A stretch of DNA of 64,000 bases, taken from positions 5,005,001-5,069,000 of the forward strand of contig NC_134282.1 of assembly GCF_949628215.1 (NCBI RefSeq). Reading direction: 5' to 3'. The translations under genes were made by a program, and so were the position numbers. Of this stretch, positions 6,621-20,210 are shown piece after piece. Within the stretch, counting starts at the first letter, position 1; each line of letters begins with the position of its first letter. The notes under the pieces are model-generated. The model was not told the DNA's origin. It did no database searches and saw nothing but the letters and a program-made list of their open reading frames with translations. This stretch comes from Phalacrocorax aristotelis. Its lineage: Eukaryota; Chordata; Aves; Suliformes; Phalacrocoracidae.

Positions 6621-9600
6621 ATTTGATATCCACAATTGCAATTCATGGATGTACTGGTTTAGAGAGGGATTGTGGTACGTGTAGGTTCCTGGGGTGCTTG
6701 CAACCTGCTCACCTATGTTTGTACATCCACACAGGCGGTGAAATGTTGTGGATGCATATAGGGAACGCAGACAGAGCTGATATACAGGACTCCCTGGGAT
6801 TCTTCCCAAACACACTAACTGTGTACTTCCGTGGTGGGAGTATTCATTGTAAAATATTTGTTGACTTCACATGTAAGTAAAGGTGTCTGGGCAGAGAAGG
6901 TGTTCTTGGCTGTCCTGGGGAGCGCAGCTCCCTGATAAAGCTGTCTAAGTTGCTGAAGAAGAGAAGTGGGATGAATTTTCTGCCAGGCCAGGTACGTGCT
7001 GTGGGAGGATAAAGGAAAGTATTGGTGGTTGCTCCAGCCTGGGGTGGATGAGGAAAGGGCAGCGGGGAAGCAGGTGGAGTTTTATAAATCTCAGCTAATG
7101 AGGCCTTGTCCGCAGAAATTGCCTTGCTTTGCAGTAAACCACCTTCTAAACAGATGTGCTTTAACTCTAGAAGGGCTTGTTCAGACACTTAGGTTTCCTA
7201 CTAAGAATTTGTGATATTTGTTTATTTAAAATTTAGCTAGGTTTGCTGTCATTTTTGAAGCAACTCAGTGCTCTTTTGCCGTAATTTAATACAATCACTT
7301 TTATGTCATTTCAGTTTAGTTAGGCAAGGAGTGGCTTAAGAAGAACAGAAAGAGGTTTAAACCTGCGTGGTCTTCAAACTAGCAGATACAAGTGTCATAT
7401 TATCCAGTAGACAGAGCTAGAAGTGGACAAATGCAGATTAGAAATACAGTTTACATTTTAAGTAGTGAAGGTATTTAACCAGTAAAACAATTTACTGAGA
7501 GCTGGGTGGATTTCAACATCACTGGAATTCCTTTGTCTTAATTAAGGTTGGCTGTTTTTCTAAAAAGATATGAGCTAATCCAAACAGGAATTAATTTAGG
7601 GAATTCGTGTAGCCTGTGCTATACTGGGGGGCAGACCAGACCACTCTTCCTGGTTTTATAATCTATGCACCTAGTTAAAGCGGTGCTGTTTCATATGGAG
7701 ACATAAGCTCAAGGCTGGGATCGCAGGAATGCACTTAAAAACTAAATGACTGTTAAAAAACCTGGGTTCAACTCAGACAGCGCAGAACTTTGAGTCTGGC
7801 TCAAAGCCTTTTCCATCCTTACCAGTGCTTACCTGTATCACAGGCATCCCCAGAGCCATGCTGGGCTCAGGGGTGCCCTGTCCCTGCGTTTAAGGGAGAA
7901 GACGGGTTTTGCAAAGATGGGAAGGAGGAGTAGGGTGTATGCGCTGAGGTTAGGGTACAGAGAGAAGGGGTCACAGAGGTTTGATTACTGCTCTGCGATG
8001 GTTCTGGTGGGTTCCTGCCACGTTAATGTGCAATTGGTTACCTCTGCGGTTCTTAACACCCAGACCAGGAACCAGACAGGACCAGTATAGATCATGATAT
8101 GGACCAATAAGCATCAGAAAGCACCTCCAGGCCCCCTTTGCTGCAGGGGCTGCTGGAGGGGGGTGTCTGTTGGCAGACAAACTGAGCTAAGAAACAGCAA
8201 CGTTGGGAAGGGGCTGGAGAAGCTAAGAAGTGGATGTCGTTATCCCCAGGACTCCGTCTCTTTGCGTTGCCATTTTAAATCAAAAAAATTAAAATGCTCA
8301 GGGTATAAAGCAACCCTGCCTGATCATTCACTGACTTTATGTTCCCTCCCTTTTGTTTGCATTTCCAGGCTATAGCGAGGCATTGCCTTCTCCAGGGCTG
8401 CTGGAAGAAAAGGCAGCCACAGAGCTGTGTGGGAGGAGGGAAGCTAGCCTGCAATGAATATTGTGTTTGGTGCTAAATATGTAACAAAGAGAAAGAAATG
8501 TGAGCTAATCCAGCAATAGGAGTTGGGAAGTGAAATACAATTCGTTTTATTTCAGGCTTTAATATTGTGGTCTGTTTCAGTGAAGCATTATCTTTTAAAG
8601 TAGGATATATGCAACGACATAAAACCCCACAACCTTAAGGGAATGTCAAAGTTTGATCTACAAAATAAAGGAAATTCAAAGTTAAGGCTGAAATGTACCA
8701 CATGGCCTCCGAGTCCCAGGAACAACAGGAGGCAAGGAAGTAGCTAAAGGTATGGGCTGCACTTTAAAATGAGTCCAGCAACTACCAAGCCGCCGGTGCT
8801 CGTTGCAGATACACAGCGCTGTTCGGGCTGGGATTTATATTGACTAGAGAGAGGCTGGCTCAACAAGATCTGCAATGATCTGGAGACTTTTTGGAAATCT
8901 TGGCTGGTCTGTGATGAGCATGAGAATTTTATGGTGGAAGGATTGCAGGTCTGGACTTAATTTATGCAATAGAAACACTCTGTCCCCTTTGGCACCAACA
9001 GCTTTTGTTTAGAAAAATCTTATATTGGAGCAAAATTTTGCTTCAGAAAAGAGATATACCCAAGTTACAGCTTTATTCCTTTTCTGAAGAATTGCTCATA
9101 TGTCTGAATGGATGCACTACTTTTTAGCCCTGTTTAAACTCTAAACTAAATTTAAATTGCCTGTAAAATAATCCGCAGAATGGAAACTGCCACACAACCG
9201 TAGCCCTTGCTCCCTGACCCAAACCCATATTCCATTGCAAAGCAGTGCGCTGCTCTGTTTCGTGATTACAGTAAGTTAGAAACCAGAAGAGCGAGACTTC
9301 TATGAATAGGTTATTTTTGGCAATTGCATCACCAATTATGTATAAAATTTCAAAAAATATGAGTTCTGCCAGTTTGATCTCTGAGAGGGCTACAGAAAAT
9401 GAAAGCTTTGAGACTGTTGTAACATCATACTATTTTGTCTATTAGATATCATTAGATTACCAGAATACTGAGACCTTCGTATCAACCAATTTAACAAAAA
9501 TTTCCCAGGTGGTTTAAATTAAAAAATTAGCCATAAATATATTTTATATAATGCAATTTATTATGGATGTTTATTGTGTGCAGTGGGAAAATGTTTGGTT

Positions 9601-10342
9601 TCGGATGATCTTACTGTATAACATGTGCCCTACTGAAACTGTTTATACTGCAGCAGGCTGCAAAGGCCCCGGACTAATTTGGAGACCGACCGGGCTACAC
9701 GCTCCGAAAGCCACAGGAAAGCAGAGCCCTTCCCCTAGAAAGCCAAAGGGGCAACGGCATCTTGTATGGGACATGAGCAACAAAAAAACTTGGCGATGGA
9801 GGAAGAGCTGTACGGCAGAGAAAACTGGAGGATGGGTCAGGGCAATGTTGTTTACTAGGGAAAAATGGGATTAAAATTATACCAGTTCCCAGCAGGTCCG
9901 GTTATACTGGGATGGTGGGCTCACCTGCGTCCACGGGGTGTTGACATTTTATCAAGCCTCCTCTTATTCCAGCCAGGTTTGGAGGGTGGGACTCTGTACT
10001 CACCTCTACCCCTGACTCCAGATTTGCCCTTGTCCAGTGGAGAGCGGGGACTAACCTAGCCCTAGGGACCTAGAGGTCCCTGTGACAGACACATCCACCT
10101 TCTGCTGGGATGCTGCGACAGGGAGCTGCTGGCTTCAGAAAAACAGCTCCTGCCCCCTCTTCTGTTCTTTTGCATAAAGTCCACATGCTGGCAAGGGTGA
10201 AATCATTCCTCCGTTTAAAAAAAAAAAGCCTCAAAAACCTCCCCCCCGCAAGCTCCTTCACACATGTATTAACACCAAACTGGCAAAGCCAATGGAAAAG
10301 GATTTTGCATTTTGGCAGCAGAGCTGGCTCAGTGCTTACCAC
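6621..10342. other. Intron, no gene recognised
   Basis: Unique-looking intronic sequence. Short open frames (60-114 codons) have no recognisable motifs and do not line up as exons with splice sites. The part 7200-9560 is AT-rich. No recognisable transposon. Confidence 0.5.
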
Positions 10343-10415
10343 GGGCCTCATCCCAAACCCACTGGAGCTGAAGGAGCTCATACTGACTTCAACGGGCTTT
10401 GGATTGGGTCTGGCC
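10343..10415. mobile_element. Ancient palindromic MITE-like element, degenerate copy
   Basis: The left arm starts GGGCCTCATCCCAAACCCAC and the right arm ends ACGGGCTTTGGATTGGGTCTGGCC. They are imperfect reverse complements meeting at CTGAA...GACTTCAACGGG. This matches the type of old amniote element I know as ...CATTGACTTCAATGGG... flanked by GGCC ends. Family naming needs a repeat library. Confidence 0.5.
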
Positions 10416-13400
10416 AGGAGGAATCCGCTTCCCCTCATCCTCGGTGGCGGGGGGTTTATCAGCAGCTTGTCTCTGCGGTGAGCCCCAACATGTGATGTTG
10501 TAACAGATACCTGGATTTACATCAGTGTAAGTGAATTAGGTTGGCTTTATAATCTGGCCTCATTTAAGAGTCATTTTAGCCATTACGATGAAATATGAAC
10601 ACCACTGATGGGGGGACTGCGGTGGCTTCACATACTCGTTTCCCGCCGTGCCCCATCCATTCCCTGTGCTCACCATCTCTCCTGTGGGTCGAGGACCACT
10701 GGGGGCTGCAGTGGGCGCCTGTGGGGTACGTGAGGGTTCCAGCACCCCTGGCCTGTGCTGCGGGGCTCTGCCTACTGTGGTTCTCCAAATAGCCTGAATT
10801 TGGACCTTCTAAACAAATAGCTTTGCTGCTGAAAGTACCTGGGCCCCTAGTAAGCGCTCTGTTTAATGCCTCCTGATTTAATCTCAGACAAACAGAAGGT
10901 ATATGAGAGGCAAGCACTGACCGCTGGAAAAAAATCACCCCAAACATGTCTCAAACACGGCTTGAGTCACCGGTGGTGCTTATATTTTTGATTTAAAAAC
11001 CATTCAACATTTCTAGCATTTGACAGAAATGATTAACCTTTCCCTCTCAAAAACTCTTTGTGATTTGAACTTACTGTGGCACATTTTATTTACTTGCACC
11101 TTGGTGAGGAATTAAACAATGCTTTTTGTGAGTTTTAATCTTTCCCATTCTCTTTGTAGCTCTGTATAAAGGGAGAACAGGAAACGTTGTTTGAAAGAAT
11201 TTTGAAGTGATGTTTCTATTTTACTTTTTTTAGGCTCTTGATGTATTTTTGGCTGCAGGGAGTGGCATGGAGTATTGGTCTAAGAATACACAACATCGAA
11301 AAGCAAAGGGATATCAGCTGTGTCTGAGTTAACAGCACTGCTTTATACTCTTGCTGTTTCGTTCTTACTGTATCACGATAATGAGAAGTCACAGCAATAA
11401 TGAAAACTTGTTAATTGTAAAAGCTAAACAGTGTTATACATTTTTCCTGATTCTTTCTGTTCATGTAGTAAGCAATATCTTAGTAGTCACTGGCTGCCTG
11501 CGTAAGTGTTATTCAGCATTTATGCGCTGCCTGAATAATTACCATCCAGGAGTTTGTGGTACACAGTGAGATGGAAGATACCAGATAAAGCCCAGGTAAC
11601 TGAGAAATGAAGAAATGATGCACTAGGTCACTCCAGACGATGCAGATCAGAGAGATCTGAGGCAATAAAACTGTGCAGTGTCTTTAACATCAGTGACCAG
11701 GCTTAGAATGAGAGAAAAGGTGAAATTATCTGTACTGAACCAATGCCCCGAGTGAAAACCGAACCGAGACTGAGCCGGGAGGGGTGGCACAGAGTTAGAC
11801 CCAGGATGGGATGCAGCAAAGCCTCCCAACTGGTGCTTTCAGCACACACCGTGCTGAAGGATCAGCCGTAGACCGAACCCAAAAGATTTATTTCCAACCT
11901 GACGTTGTTCTTTGCTATGACTTGAACTAAAGCAGTGACCGCAGAACCCAGCCAGGACTGGATGTGTGTTGTGCTGAGCTCTGTGCAAACATGAGCAGCT
12001 TGCGCAGAGCTTAGGCCCTGAGAAATACAGATTAAATTTCGGGCCTGCTGCCCTACCTATGCAGTTACAGCATCGTTGGAGGCAGTAATAAATCCCAAGG
12101 AGAAACAGATACTTTGAGGGAAATCCATGGAGTCAGGTCTGTGGAGTGCTAGGCTTTCCACTTGCATATGGGTGGATGTGCTTCAGCTTTAATCCCGTCA
12201 GATCTCTCCCTCTGCCAGCAAATGCCCCCCTAGCTCCATTTTAGACCCTATTATTTTTGGCTGTGTCCATAACCTTGGGTGATCAAGCCACATTAAGCTA
12301 TGAGAACCCTTGTAGCATCACCCACTTGCTTTCAAAGAAAATAGCTCTGAGATTCTCTGGGAAGGAAGAGGGCAATACCGGCAGATAATCCAGCCCTATA
12401 AAATCCCTGGGTTGTGGTTCCAGCCAGCTTTCCACCCGGGCGCTGCAAGAGGGATGCGAGCAGTGTGGCTGGCAAGTGCCAGCAACCAAAATGTCTCCCA
12501 AGCCTATAAGGTTTATTAAGGTTCTTTTTAAGTCTGTGCCAATAAAAAGGGTCCACGCAACCTCTGAGTGAAGCTTCATAAGCTCAGTTTTATGTTCAAA
12601 TAATTTGGAGCCAAACCGTCACGGAGCTCACATAGAGAAATACCCCACAGAGCATCACAAAGTGCAAAGAAAATATATTGAGGAAAGAGAGGACTGATAA
12701 TTTTATGGCTTTCCTTGAAGTTAGGCAGTAAAATGGGCTTTATTTCACAATTTCCTAACTTCTGATTGCAGTTTGGTTACCGGTGCAATAGTTTTAGATA
12801 TAAGTTTCTGTAAATAGGGAGATACATTAGAAACCAAGGTGCTACGGCTTTGTGCACAGCACACGGAGCTGCCACGGGAAGCAGTCCCACACAGTCCTGG
12901 TTCCCAAAATGTTTGTTTTTTTGGATCAGACTGCTGGGCAGGACAGGGCAGTGGCACTCAGCTCTGCTGTGAAAAACTGTGCCTTGAGCCCAGCATGGCT
13001 GGGTAGCCCTTGGAAGGAACAGCCCTATTAAAGGCTGAGTAGTTTGACCCAGGTTCAGGGATGAGCCACATACATTTATTTTTGGAGGGTGAAGCATTTC
13101 TAATTTGAACTACATTTAAAAGCCCTAATTTTTACAGCTGAGGTGATCATTACAATCTCAAGACTCATCTTCCAGAGCAGAGGCTATGGATTTTAAACCC
13201 AAGATAAACCTCTGCTATGTTTCCTTCTCACAAAAATAGTTATTTTATACTCAGCATGGTTCATCTTTTAAAAATCTATTTTACAATGTAATAATTCACA
13301 CCCACTTCTCTTTAGGAAGTCTTTTATAGAAGGAAAATTAAATGTGGCTGGGCATTAGAGGGGAGTACTGCTGATACATGCAACAACTTGAAATGTTGAG

Positions 13401-15011
13401 GGAAGTGATTGTGGGTATGGGAGAAGATGCTGTCTTGACCTTGGCGGTTTGTTTATTAGACACTAAATCATGGACATTTCTTCTTCCAGTTATAACTGGT
13501 CTGAGGACTCTGATATAACCTTAAAAGCCCTTTCTGGGGTTTTAAAAGGAATTTAGACCTCATCAGTGCTCAGTACTATTTATGTAGCTTGAATGAGAAG
13601 AGGGAATGCAGAGAACACTGTGGGAAAGGAAAAGACAGGAGCAGAAACTAGAGAAAAAAGGGGTATTGATTCCAATGGCTATACTTCCTTTTCCAAAGGT
13701 TGCCCCTCCTGGTGCCACAGAGCAGAGAGAATCAGAAAATATTTGACGTCTTTTTACCCACTTCGTTTATGCACTTTGTGGGTACAACAGCCAGGAGCCA
13801 TCAAACCCGTCCTGCCAGCCTTCTGTATTTCACTGGAAAGAAAGGGCTATCTCTCACTGTCAGCAGCAAAGGTAGTGCTGGAAATAAGATGGAAGTGACT
13901 GGATGGTAGGCAGGGATGGTGTGGGGGAGCGGACCGGGAGGTGGGATGTGCCTGATGGATTGCTGTCAGATGCCTGAGAAAAGGAGACAAACAAATCAGC
14001 TCTGCTGGCACTTTTCTGCGCAGAAAGTCAGTAATTCAGGACATCTGATTTAAGAGATGATCAGTGTTTTTCAAATACTAAATAGGCCCTGAATATGCTG
14101 TTCTCCATGGTTTCCACTCCCCAGTGCTATACTAGTAATATGTATATATATATGCATGAGCTCAGTGAGCCAACATGGCTAAATCACCTCCGTGCATCCT
14201 GACCTCCTGCTTAGTCTCCTGTTTTAGAGGCTCAGTGTGAACTAAGGTGCTGGGCTTACTCTTCAGGTCCACATATTTCCTCTGGGTTCCTGCTCTGCAG
14301 AAATAGTTGTGCTCTGCGGGTCGGTGAAGATCCAGCTGAAGCTTGCGAGGGCTGGAGGGAGCAGTGTTGCTTTAGGCTCCTTGCCTGTGGAGTGACATAT
14401 CAGAAGTAATAAGTCTGAGCCTGAGCTGATGTCTAACAGCATCGGGGAGCGGGCTGGAAGGCTGAACTTCTGCAAAAATGAAAGCAAGGAATTTAACAGC
14501 AGTAAAAAAGAGGTTAAGGAAAGAACAAAAAGGAAAGGAAATATAAGAGATATGAATGGCTAGAAAAACACCTATGTCCAAATATTAACCTCTGCTGCTG
14601 TATTTTGACACTGGACTGAGCTAATAGAAGTACATGGCAAATTGATGTTAAGTTGGAAGAAGGTACTTAATTTCAGAAATTATCTGGATCATCTCAATAC
14701 AGAAAAAGATTCAGCAACAGATATTTTCTGTGTGTTCAAATCTGCCAATAGCTTGAAGACATATTCTGCAGGAGGCTAGCAAGAGAAAGTATGTTTTACT
14801 GGTGGGGTTTTCAGCCAAACTCTTTTGCTCTTGGAGTTTCTTATCCCTTTCTTCTCCAAGATACCTTTCCCCCGACTGTCAGAGGAGCAGAAGCAGACAG
14901 ACCTTCCCTCGGCCGATCAGATGTGGCCTGCCCAGCCATACCTCCTGTCAGCCGCAGGAACCACACAGATAGTGCTGGCTCGGAGGGTTTTTTTCCCCTT
15001 AGCATGCTAAA
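10416..15011. other. Intron, no gene recognised
   Basis: Non-coding. It includes a possible further MITE-like piece (TTACATCAGTGTAAGTGAA near 10517-10560), an AP-1 site TGAGTCA at 10963-10969 and a short (TA)n run at 14141-14154. Open frames of about 60-127 codons are unremarkable. Confidence 0.45.
14141..14154. repeat. (TA)n microsatellite
   Basis: TGTATATATATATGCA: about six TA units, short. Confidence 0.75.
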
Positions 15012-15070
15012 GTAACAGCTCCAAGGCACAAGGAGCTAAACTGGTGTAAAACTGGTGTGAGAGCAGAACC
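15012..15070. mobile_element. MITE-like amniote repeat fragment
   Basis: GTAACAGCTCC ... GGAGCTAAACTGGTGTAAAACTGGTGTGAGAGCAG resembles the widespread old element with the pattern GTAACTCCATTGA..TCAATGGAGTTACACTGGTGTAA. The internal GAGCT/AGCTC arms are partly complementary. Identification is from memory of the family pattern. Confidence 0.4.
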
Positions 15071-15700
15071 CGCTTTGGCAGGGGATGCACTCGATGCAGC
15101 TCTGCTGGCTGTTTGCCCTGGGGTCCGTCCAGGGTGGGGAAAAAGCAGATACAGGGTAATCTTCACTCTGTCAAGGTCTTCTCTAGCCTCTAACACTTAG
15201 AAGCTGAAAACATTTACAGTTCTTTAAAACAAAGATTTTTCTCTTCCTTTTGGATTTCTGGATGTTCCTGGGGATGGTGTTCTTCTGTAAGCGTCACTTC
15301 TTTCAGAGCATAGGATCATGGTGAGAGAGCCTGGGCTTTTATTTCTGGGAATTTCTTTATAGGCTTGTTTTCATGGCTGTATAACAACATTATTTTATCT
15401 ATCCATCTCTCATTCCACTTCCTGATATACAGAATTATCAAGACCACTCATCAGTCACTCTTGTGTTTCCTAGCCCTTTGTGCCATTATCAGTTTTTAGG
15501 ATACCTTTTCAGTATTACAACTACACTGATCTTGGTGGCTTTTAAAAACTATATGAAGTCTATTTAAAAACCCTGTTGAGATGTGCCACACCAGCTGAAA
15601 AGAAGCTAAAGATTAGACTTTGAGTTATGTCATTACTGGCTTCCTGAGTGTTCAAGTGAGGAAAGGCTGTTAACTAAGTTGTGTCTTTTTTCACAAGAGC

Positions 15701-15722
15701 GGGGGGGGGGGGGGGGGGGGGG
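15701..15722 (+). repeat. Poly-G run (22 G) followed by purine tract
   Basis: 22 consecutive G are followed by AGAGA and poly-A. Long mononucleotide G is rare in vertebrate genomes and is hard to sequence, so the length is uncertain. Confidence 0.9.
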
Positions 15723-15736
15723 AGAGAAAAAAAAAA

Positions 15737-18316
15737 AGCAGCATGGAAGAGCAGGACATCTGCTTTTATAATTATGCACTAACGAGCTGGGACTGGGCAC
15801 TGCCTGATGCTGTCTTCTGCAGCCTTTCAAGTATCCAGGCTGCCCAGCTGATTTCTTCCTGTGGTTGCATCAGGATTTCTCAGGTTTTCAGAGGCTCGCC
15901 TGGTATGTCTGTGCACCTTAAACGCCAGATGGCCTGAGATGTGATGGTATGTCCCCTGGGGTGGTGGGGGATACAGGAGTGAAGATCACTCAGTACAAAG
16001 GAAAAGAATTGTGAGGGTGCGTCACCTCCACGCAGCTGGGCAGGGACCTGCTCAGCTGTGCCACATCATGGTGAAACTGGGCCGTCTATTTTGGGCTTGT
16101 TTGCAAGGTAATTAGTGAATGTGAAGGCTGGCTCTGTGCTGATTGGGACACCTAGTTCTCCCTGGCTAAGTATTTTGCTCTTCATCCTGTAGGACACCAG
16201 GAAAATAATTGCTGGGTTTTTATGCCCTGCTCTGGGCAGGGTTGTGTGCTTGTGGAGCCACCATCTCAGGTACTGCTCAGCTTGTGGTGGGTTGGGGCTG
16301 GGGGTGAGTTGCCTTTTGGGCTCTGGCACAGAGTGAAATGGCCCCTTTTCTGCCTCAGTTTTCCCCAGTGCTGCCTGCGGTTGAAGCTGGGGGGGTGTGT
16401 GTTTCCATCTCCTTGGTGTAGCTACATGCTATAACAGCAGTCTCAAGGTGTTATCCTGGTACTGGTATCAATAAAATGCTCTTCCTCCTGGAATTTGGGC
16501 AGAGACTACAAGAAATTATCTGATGTTTTCTTGAGAAATACCTAATTTTCTTTTTTTCTGCCAAGTTTTCACTTATTTAATGTTGTGTCTACTGGCACTG
16601 ATTTTTTTCAGTGTTGGTTACAAAATCCCAAAGCAATAGGAGGAAGATTTTTTTTTTTCCCTCCCCTGTGTGCTTTTCAGATGATGTTGGAGATTAGCAC
16701 CAGGGAACAACAAACCACTCTGTTCCCAGCACAGTCTCCCTATCCACGGCTACAATGTTATGGGAATGTGTTAGATGCTGCGTCTTGTTTTACTTTGTGC
16801 TGCAGCCTTGAGTGCCGGTGCCTCCATTGTTTTCTCTTCCAGCCCCATGATTCTGCCATATTCTGTGTACTTCCCTCAATGTATAGAAATACATATTAAA
16901 AAAAAGGAAAAAAAATAATTCAATTCTGACTGCAGGTTTAGATCACCATCAGTCAACAGCAGAAGCAAGTGTGTTTCTTTAGTCTCATGCAGCCCTGGTC
17001 AGTGGTGTGTGAGAAGGGAGATGGCTTTGAGGATGCTCAGAGACTTGTCTCTTGAAAGCTCCCAAGTGTGCTGTGCACGGGGAGAGCTTTGCCTGTTGTA
17101 TTTGCAGCAGCGGAGGTGAGTGAATAGCACCATCACACTCTGCTTTTTGGTTAATAAGCAAGAAAAGATGTGCTAATTCTATAAGAGTGTCTGATAAACC
17201 CAGCAGAGACAGGCTGTGCTTTCCCATGGAGGCTTTGGTGACGATGCCAGGGGTGAGGCGTGTGTTGGAGCTGTTGGTGTTGAGGAGCATCCTCTGGAGA
17301 GGGCAGGAATTGCTGAAAGGGCTCTCCAGCTTCTTGTGCTGCCCTCAGTGCTGGGCTGGGGGGATTTCCCACATCTGTGCTAGTGTTTCCCACATTTACG
17401 GGAGCCACAGGTTTTGCAGAGCCAGCAGCCACCTCTGGTCTGAGCAGTACCAGAAGCAGGAACCTATTGATCGGTGTAGAGCGCACTAGAGCCGCAGAGT
17501 GGTAGGTGATAACTTCTGTTCCTGATGATGTGAAGGTGACTTTTTTTATTTTAATCCATGCACATGTGGAAGGGGACTTGCATGTCTGATGCCCCAGGTG
17601 AACAAGCAGGCGATGTTAGAGGCTGGTGCATGCACAAGGGTGGAAAACTTGTGTCACTCTGGGCTCTAGCACCTCTTAGCTGGCTTATCCGTCGCTGGGG
17701 GCTCAGCATGTGGCATCCATTTGCTGGACTGGTGTAGTCTGTGAAAAACCTGGAAATTAATTTCTGACCAGGCTGAGGCATCGTCTGCCATTTAAAATTG
17801 TAAATTTGTGTTTATCCAATGCTAACAGATGTAACGTAAATGAGTTCCTGCGCTCTCGGCTAGTTCACTAATGGCACTTGTTTATAAGTGCTTTACGTTA
17901 ACAGCTATTTGATGGTGCCCATTAGTTTTTTCTAGGTTAATGTTATATAATAAAGTGAATGCTAGCCAAAAGCAACAGTAATATGATAAACAAAAAATCC
18001 AAATTCTGGGTGAGAAATGTAATGGAGCGAGGGCTGAAGTCTGGTGGGAGTTTGGTTTAATCTAAAGGTTAAAAAATGTTATAATTTAGGTTTAAGTAAA
18101 TTGGCTCTTTAGTCCCAGAGGTCTTGCTCTTGCACTTCTTGTGCCTCCAAAGCTTCCACTAATGCCGATGGGAGTCTTGGGCGCACAAGAAATGCGGGTT
18201 CAGGTACTAAAGTTACAGATTGGCTTGGACCAAAACCCTTAATCCAAATACCTCCGGCTTTTGAAAGCATTTGCCAATTGGATTTGAATTTGGACACAAA
18301 CATTGTGGCTTGAGCT
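15737..18316. other. Intron, no gene recognised
   Basis: Non-coding sequence with T-rich runs (about 16547-16655). Opposing open frames of about 100-111 codons at 16985-17489 overlap on both strands, show no motif, and look like chance. Confidence 0.45.
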
Positions 18317-18523
18317 CATCTGAGCTCGCTTACATCTGTGTAAATCTGTAGTATGGCCCCGATCCAGCAAAGCACGTAAATATGTGCTTAATTTGACTTC
18401 AAGGGGACTATTGTGCGCTTAAAGCTAAGCATGTGTTTAAGTGCTTTGCTGGACTGAAGTCCAAATACATGGGAGTCAATGAAATGACACCAAATAGTGC
18501 AGTGTAAGTGAGATCTGAAATGA
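18317..18523. mobile_element. Nested palindromic MITE-like elements
   Basis: Inner element (about 18355-18462): CCAGCAAAGCAC (18364-18375) is a perfect inverted match to GTGCTTTGCTGG (18441-18452), and the flanking arms stay complementary over about 40 nt. Outer arms: CTCGCTTACATCTGTG (about 18325-18340) pairs imperfectly with the inverted AGTGTAAGTGAGATCTGAAA (about 18501-18520). This looks like one old palindromic element inserted in another. Both types recur in amniote genomes. Confidence 0.6.
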
Positions 18524-19984
18524 ACCAAAATGTTTGCATTTCTACCTGGAAATGGACACCCTGTTCATATCCTAAGTATCCTATGTGCACTTTGTTGTTT
18601 CATCCATCCGCACATAAGGTATTCTTTACGGTAACCTGTCCATTCAATACTATAAAAAAGAAATATACATTGAATTTTCCTGCTTTATTACTCATATTTC
18701 ATGAAATGTGTTCTTATGCCAAGTGTCTGTTTATATATATTTATACATGTTGTTCCTCTATTGATATTGGCAAGATACAAGAAGAAAAGAAATATTTTAC
18801 AGTTAAAAACTTGTAAACAGTTTTATCCCTCATTTAAAACATTTTTTTAAAGAGTTTACCTGACATGGCCAAATTACTTTAACTTATTTTCAGTTTTGCC
18901 AATCCGACCAATATGAAAAATAGTTACTAAAGATATAGGTTTGGTTTTAGCTGCAAATACATGTTAAACATGTTTACAATTAAGTGACATGAGAATGTGC
19001 CTTTATGCTTAACTCCTAAATGCCACTTTTGTACTTTAAATCCCCCTTTTGGTGATTGCCATGCTACATAAAGCTGTCAATGAATATTTTCACATGAATA
19101 CATTAATACCTCTTGAAAGATTTGCGTATTGCTTGTCGACTGCTGCAGCTGGTTGTGAAAAGAACACAAAAGGGTTAATTAAGCCCAGCCCTGCAAAGGT
19201 GGCAGAGGCATAGACTACAGTTGGGAATTAAACCCAAAACAAATACAACAAGAAAGAGCCCTCGTGCCGGCGTATGACGACCACAATGCAGACGTAAAGA
19301 AGTGTAAGCTGCGAATGTCTGTAGGTTATTAATGAGGTAATAGAAGCAAAATTAGGTATCAGCAGGGTTTGGCTCTGTTTGAATAAAATGGAGATCTTTT
19401 ATCTCGGAATGCTCTCGGAAAGACTCATAAGCTGTGATTTGGTGGTCTAGGCTGTGCCCTTCTTGGTTATGGGAGTTGACTCATGCCATTTAAACTCACT
19501 AGTGTTTTCTACTTAGGGCAACCAGATGTGGGATCAGATGCAGAGAACGGCTGGCTGGGAAAAGGGAAAAGGTTTGCATGGCAGTTTATGAGGAAAAAAT
19601 GCTTTTGTGTGCTTACTTTTGAATCAAAAGAATACTTTGCATTTCAGCTTTGTGTGTCTGGAGAGTAGATGCTGTTTTCTTGCAAAGCCAGTGTGGGGGA
19701 AGCATGTAATGGCAGTGCTAAAACCCCTCCATGGCCAGCGCTGACTGCTGCAGAGGCTGAGGCTGGCTCCCCGTTGATTTCGGCAGCTTCCCTCTGGATT
19801 TACTTCAGCGTGGATAAGAGCAGAGCTCGGTCACAGGCTTCAGTATTTTTCCCATTTAATTTAAGAGCAAACTCTTCTCTAAAATAAAGGAAAATACTCC
19901 TTTCGTGACTCGCAGAGGGGTTGACAGTCAGAGATACCACTGATGCATTGCATCGAGTCATCTGCCCTGCCCTGATCCCTCCTC
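18524..19984. other. AT-rich intron block, possible conserved elements
   Basis: Repeat-free and AT-rich. An AP-1/NF-E2-like TGACTCA (19477-19483) and a GTTAATTAAG motif (about 19173-19182) are visible. No coding evidence. Confidence 0.35.
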
Positions 19985-20060
19985 AGCCCTACTGTCACTG
20001 AAGTAAGTGGCAAAACTCCCATTAACTTTAATGATGCAAAATCGACCCTAAATGGATAAG
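19985..20060. mobile_element. MITE-like amniote repeat, degenerate copy
   Basis: CACTGAAGTAAGTGGCAAAA and CTCCCATTAACTTTAATGATG form an imperfect inverted repeat. They match the common pattern in which TTGAAGTCAATGGCAAAACTCCCATTGACTTCAA appears, here with substitutions. Similar short copies follow at about 20205-20245. Confidence 0.5.
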
Positions 20061-20210
20061 GTTTCCCTTTAAGAAAAATCACTAAAGGATTCAATTACAC
20101 CATAAATGCATTCAGTGGTTGTGAAGTGATTCTGGTGTATGTACAGCCAAACCCTGAATTCCTTCTCAAGTAAGTGTCTGGGTGAGGATTGATTACAAAT
20201 CTTGCTCTAA

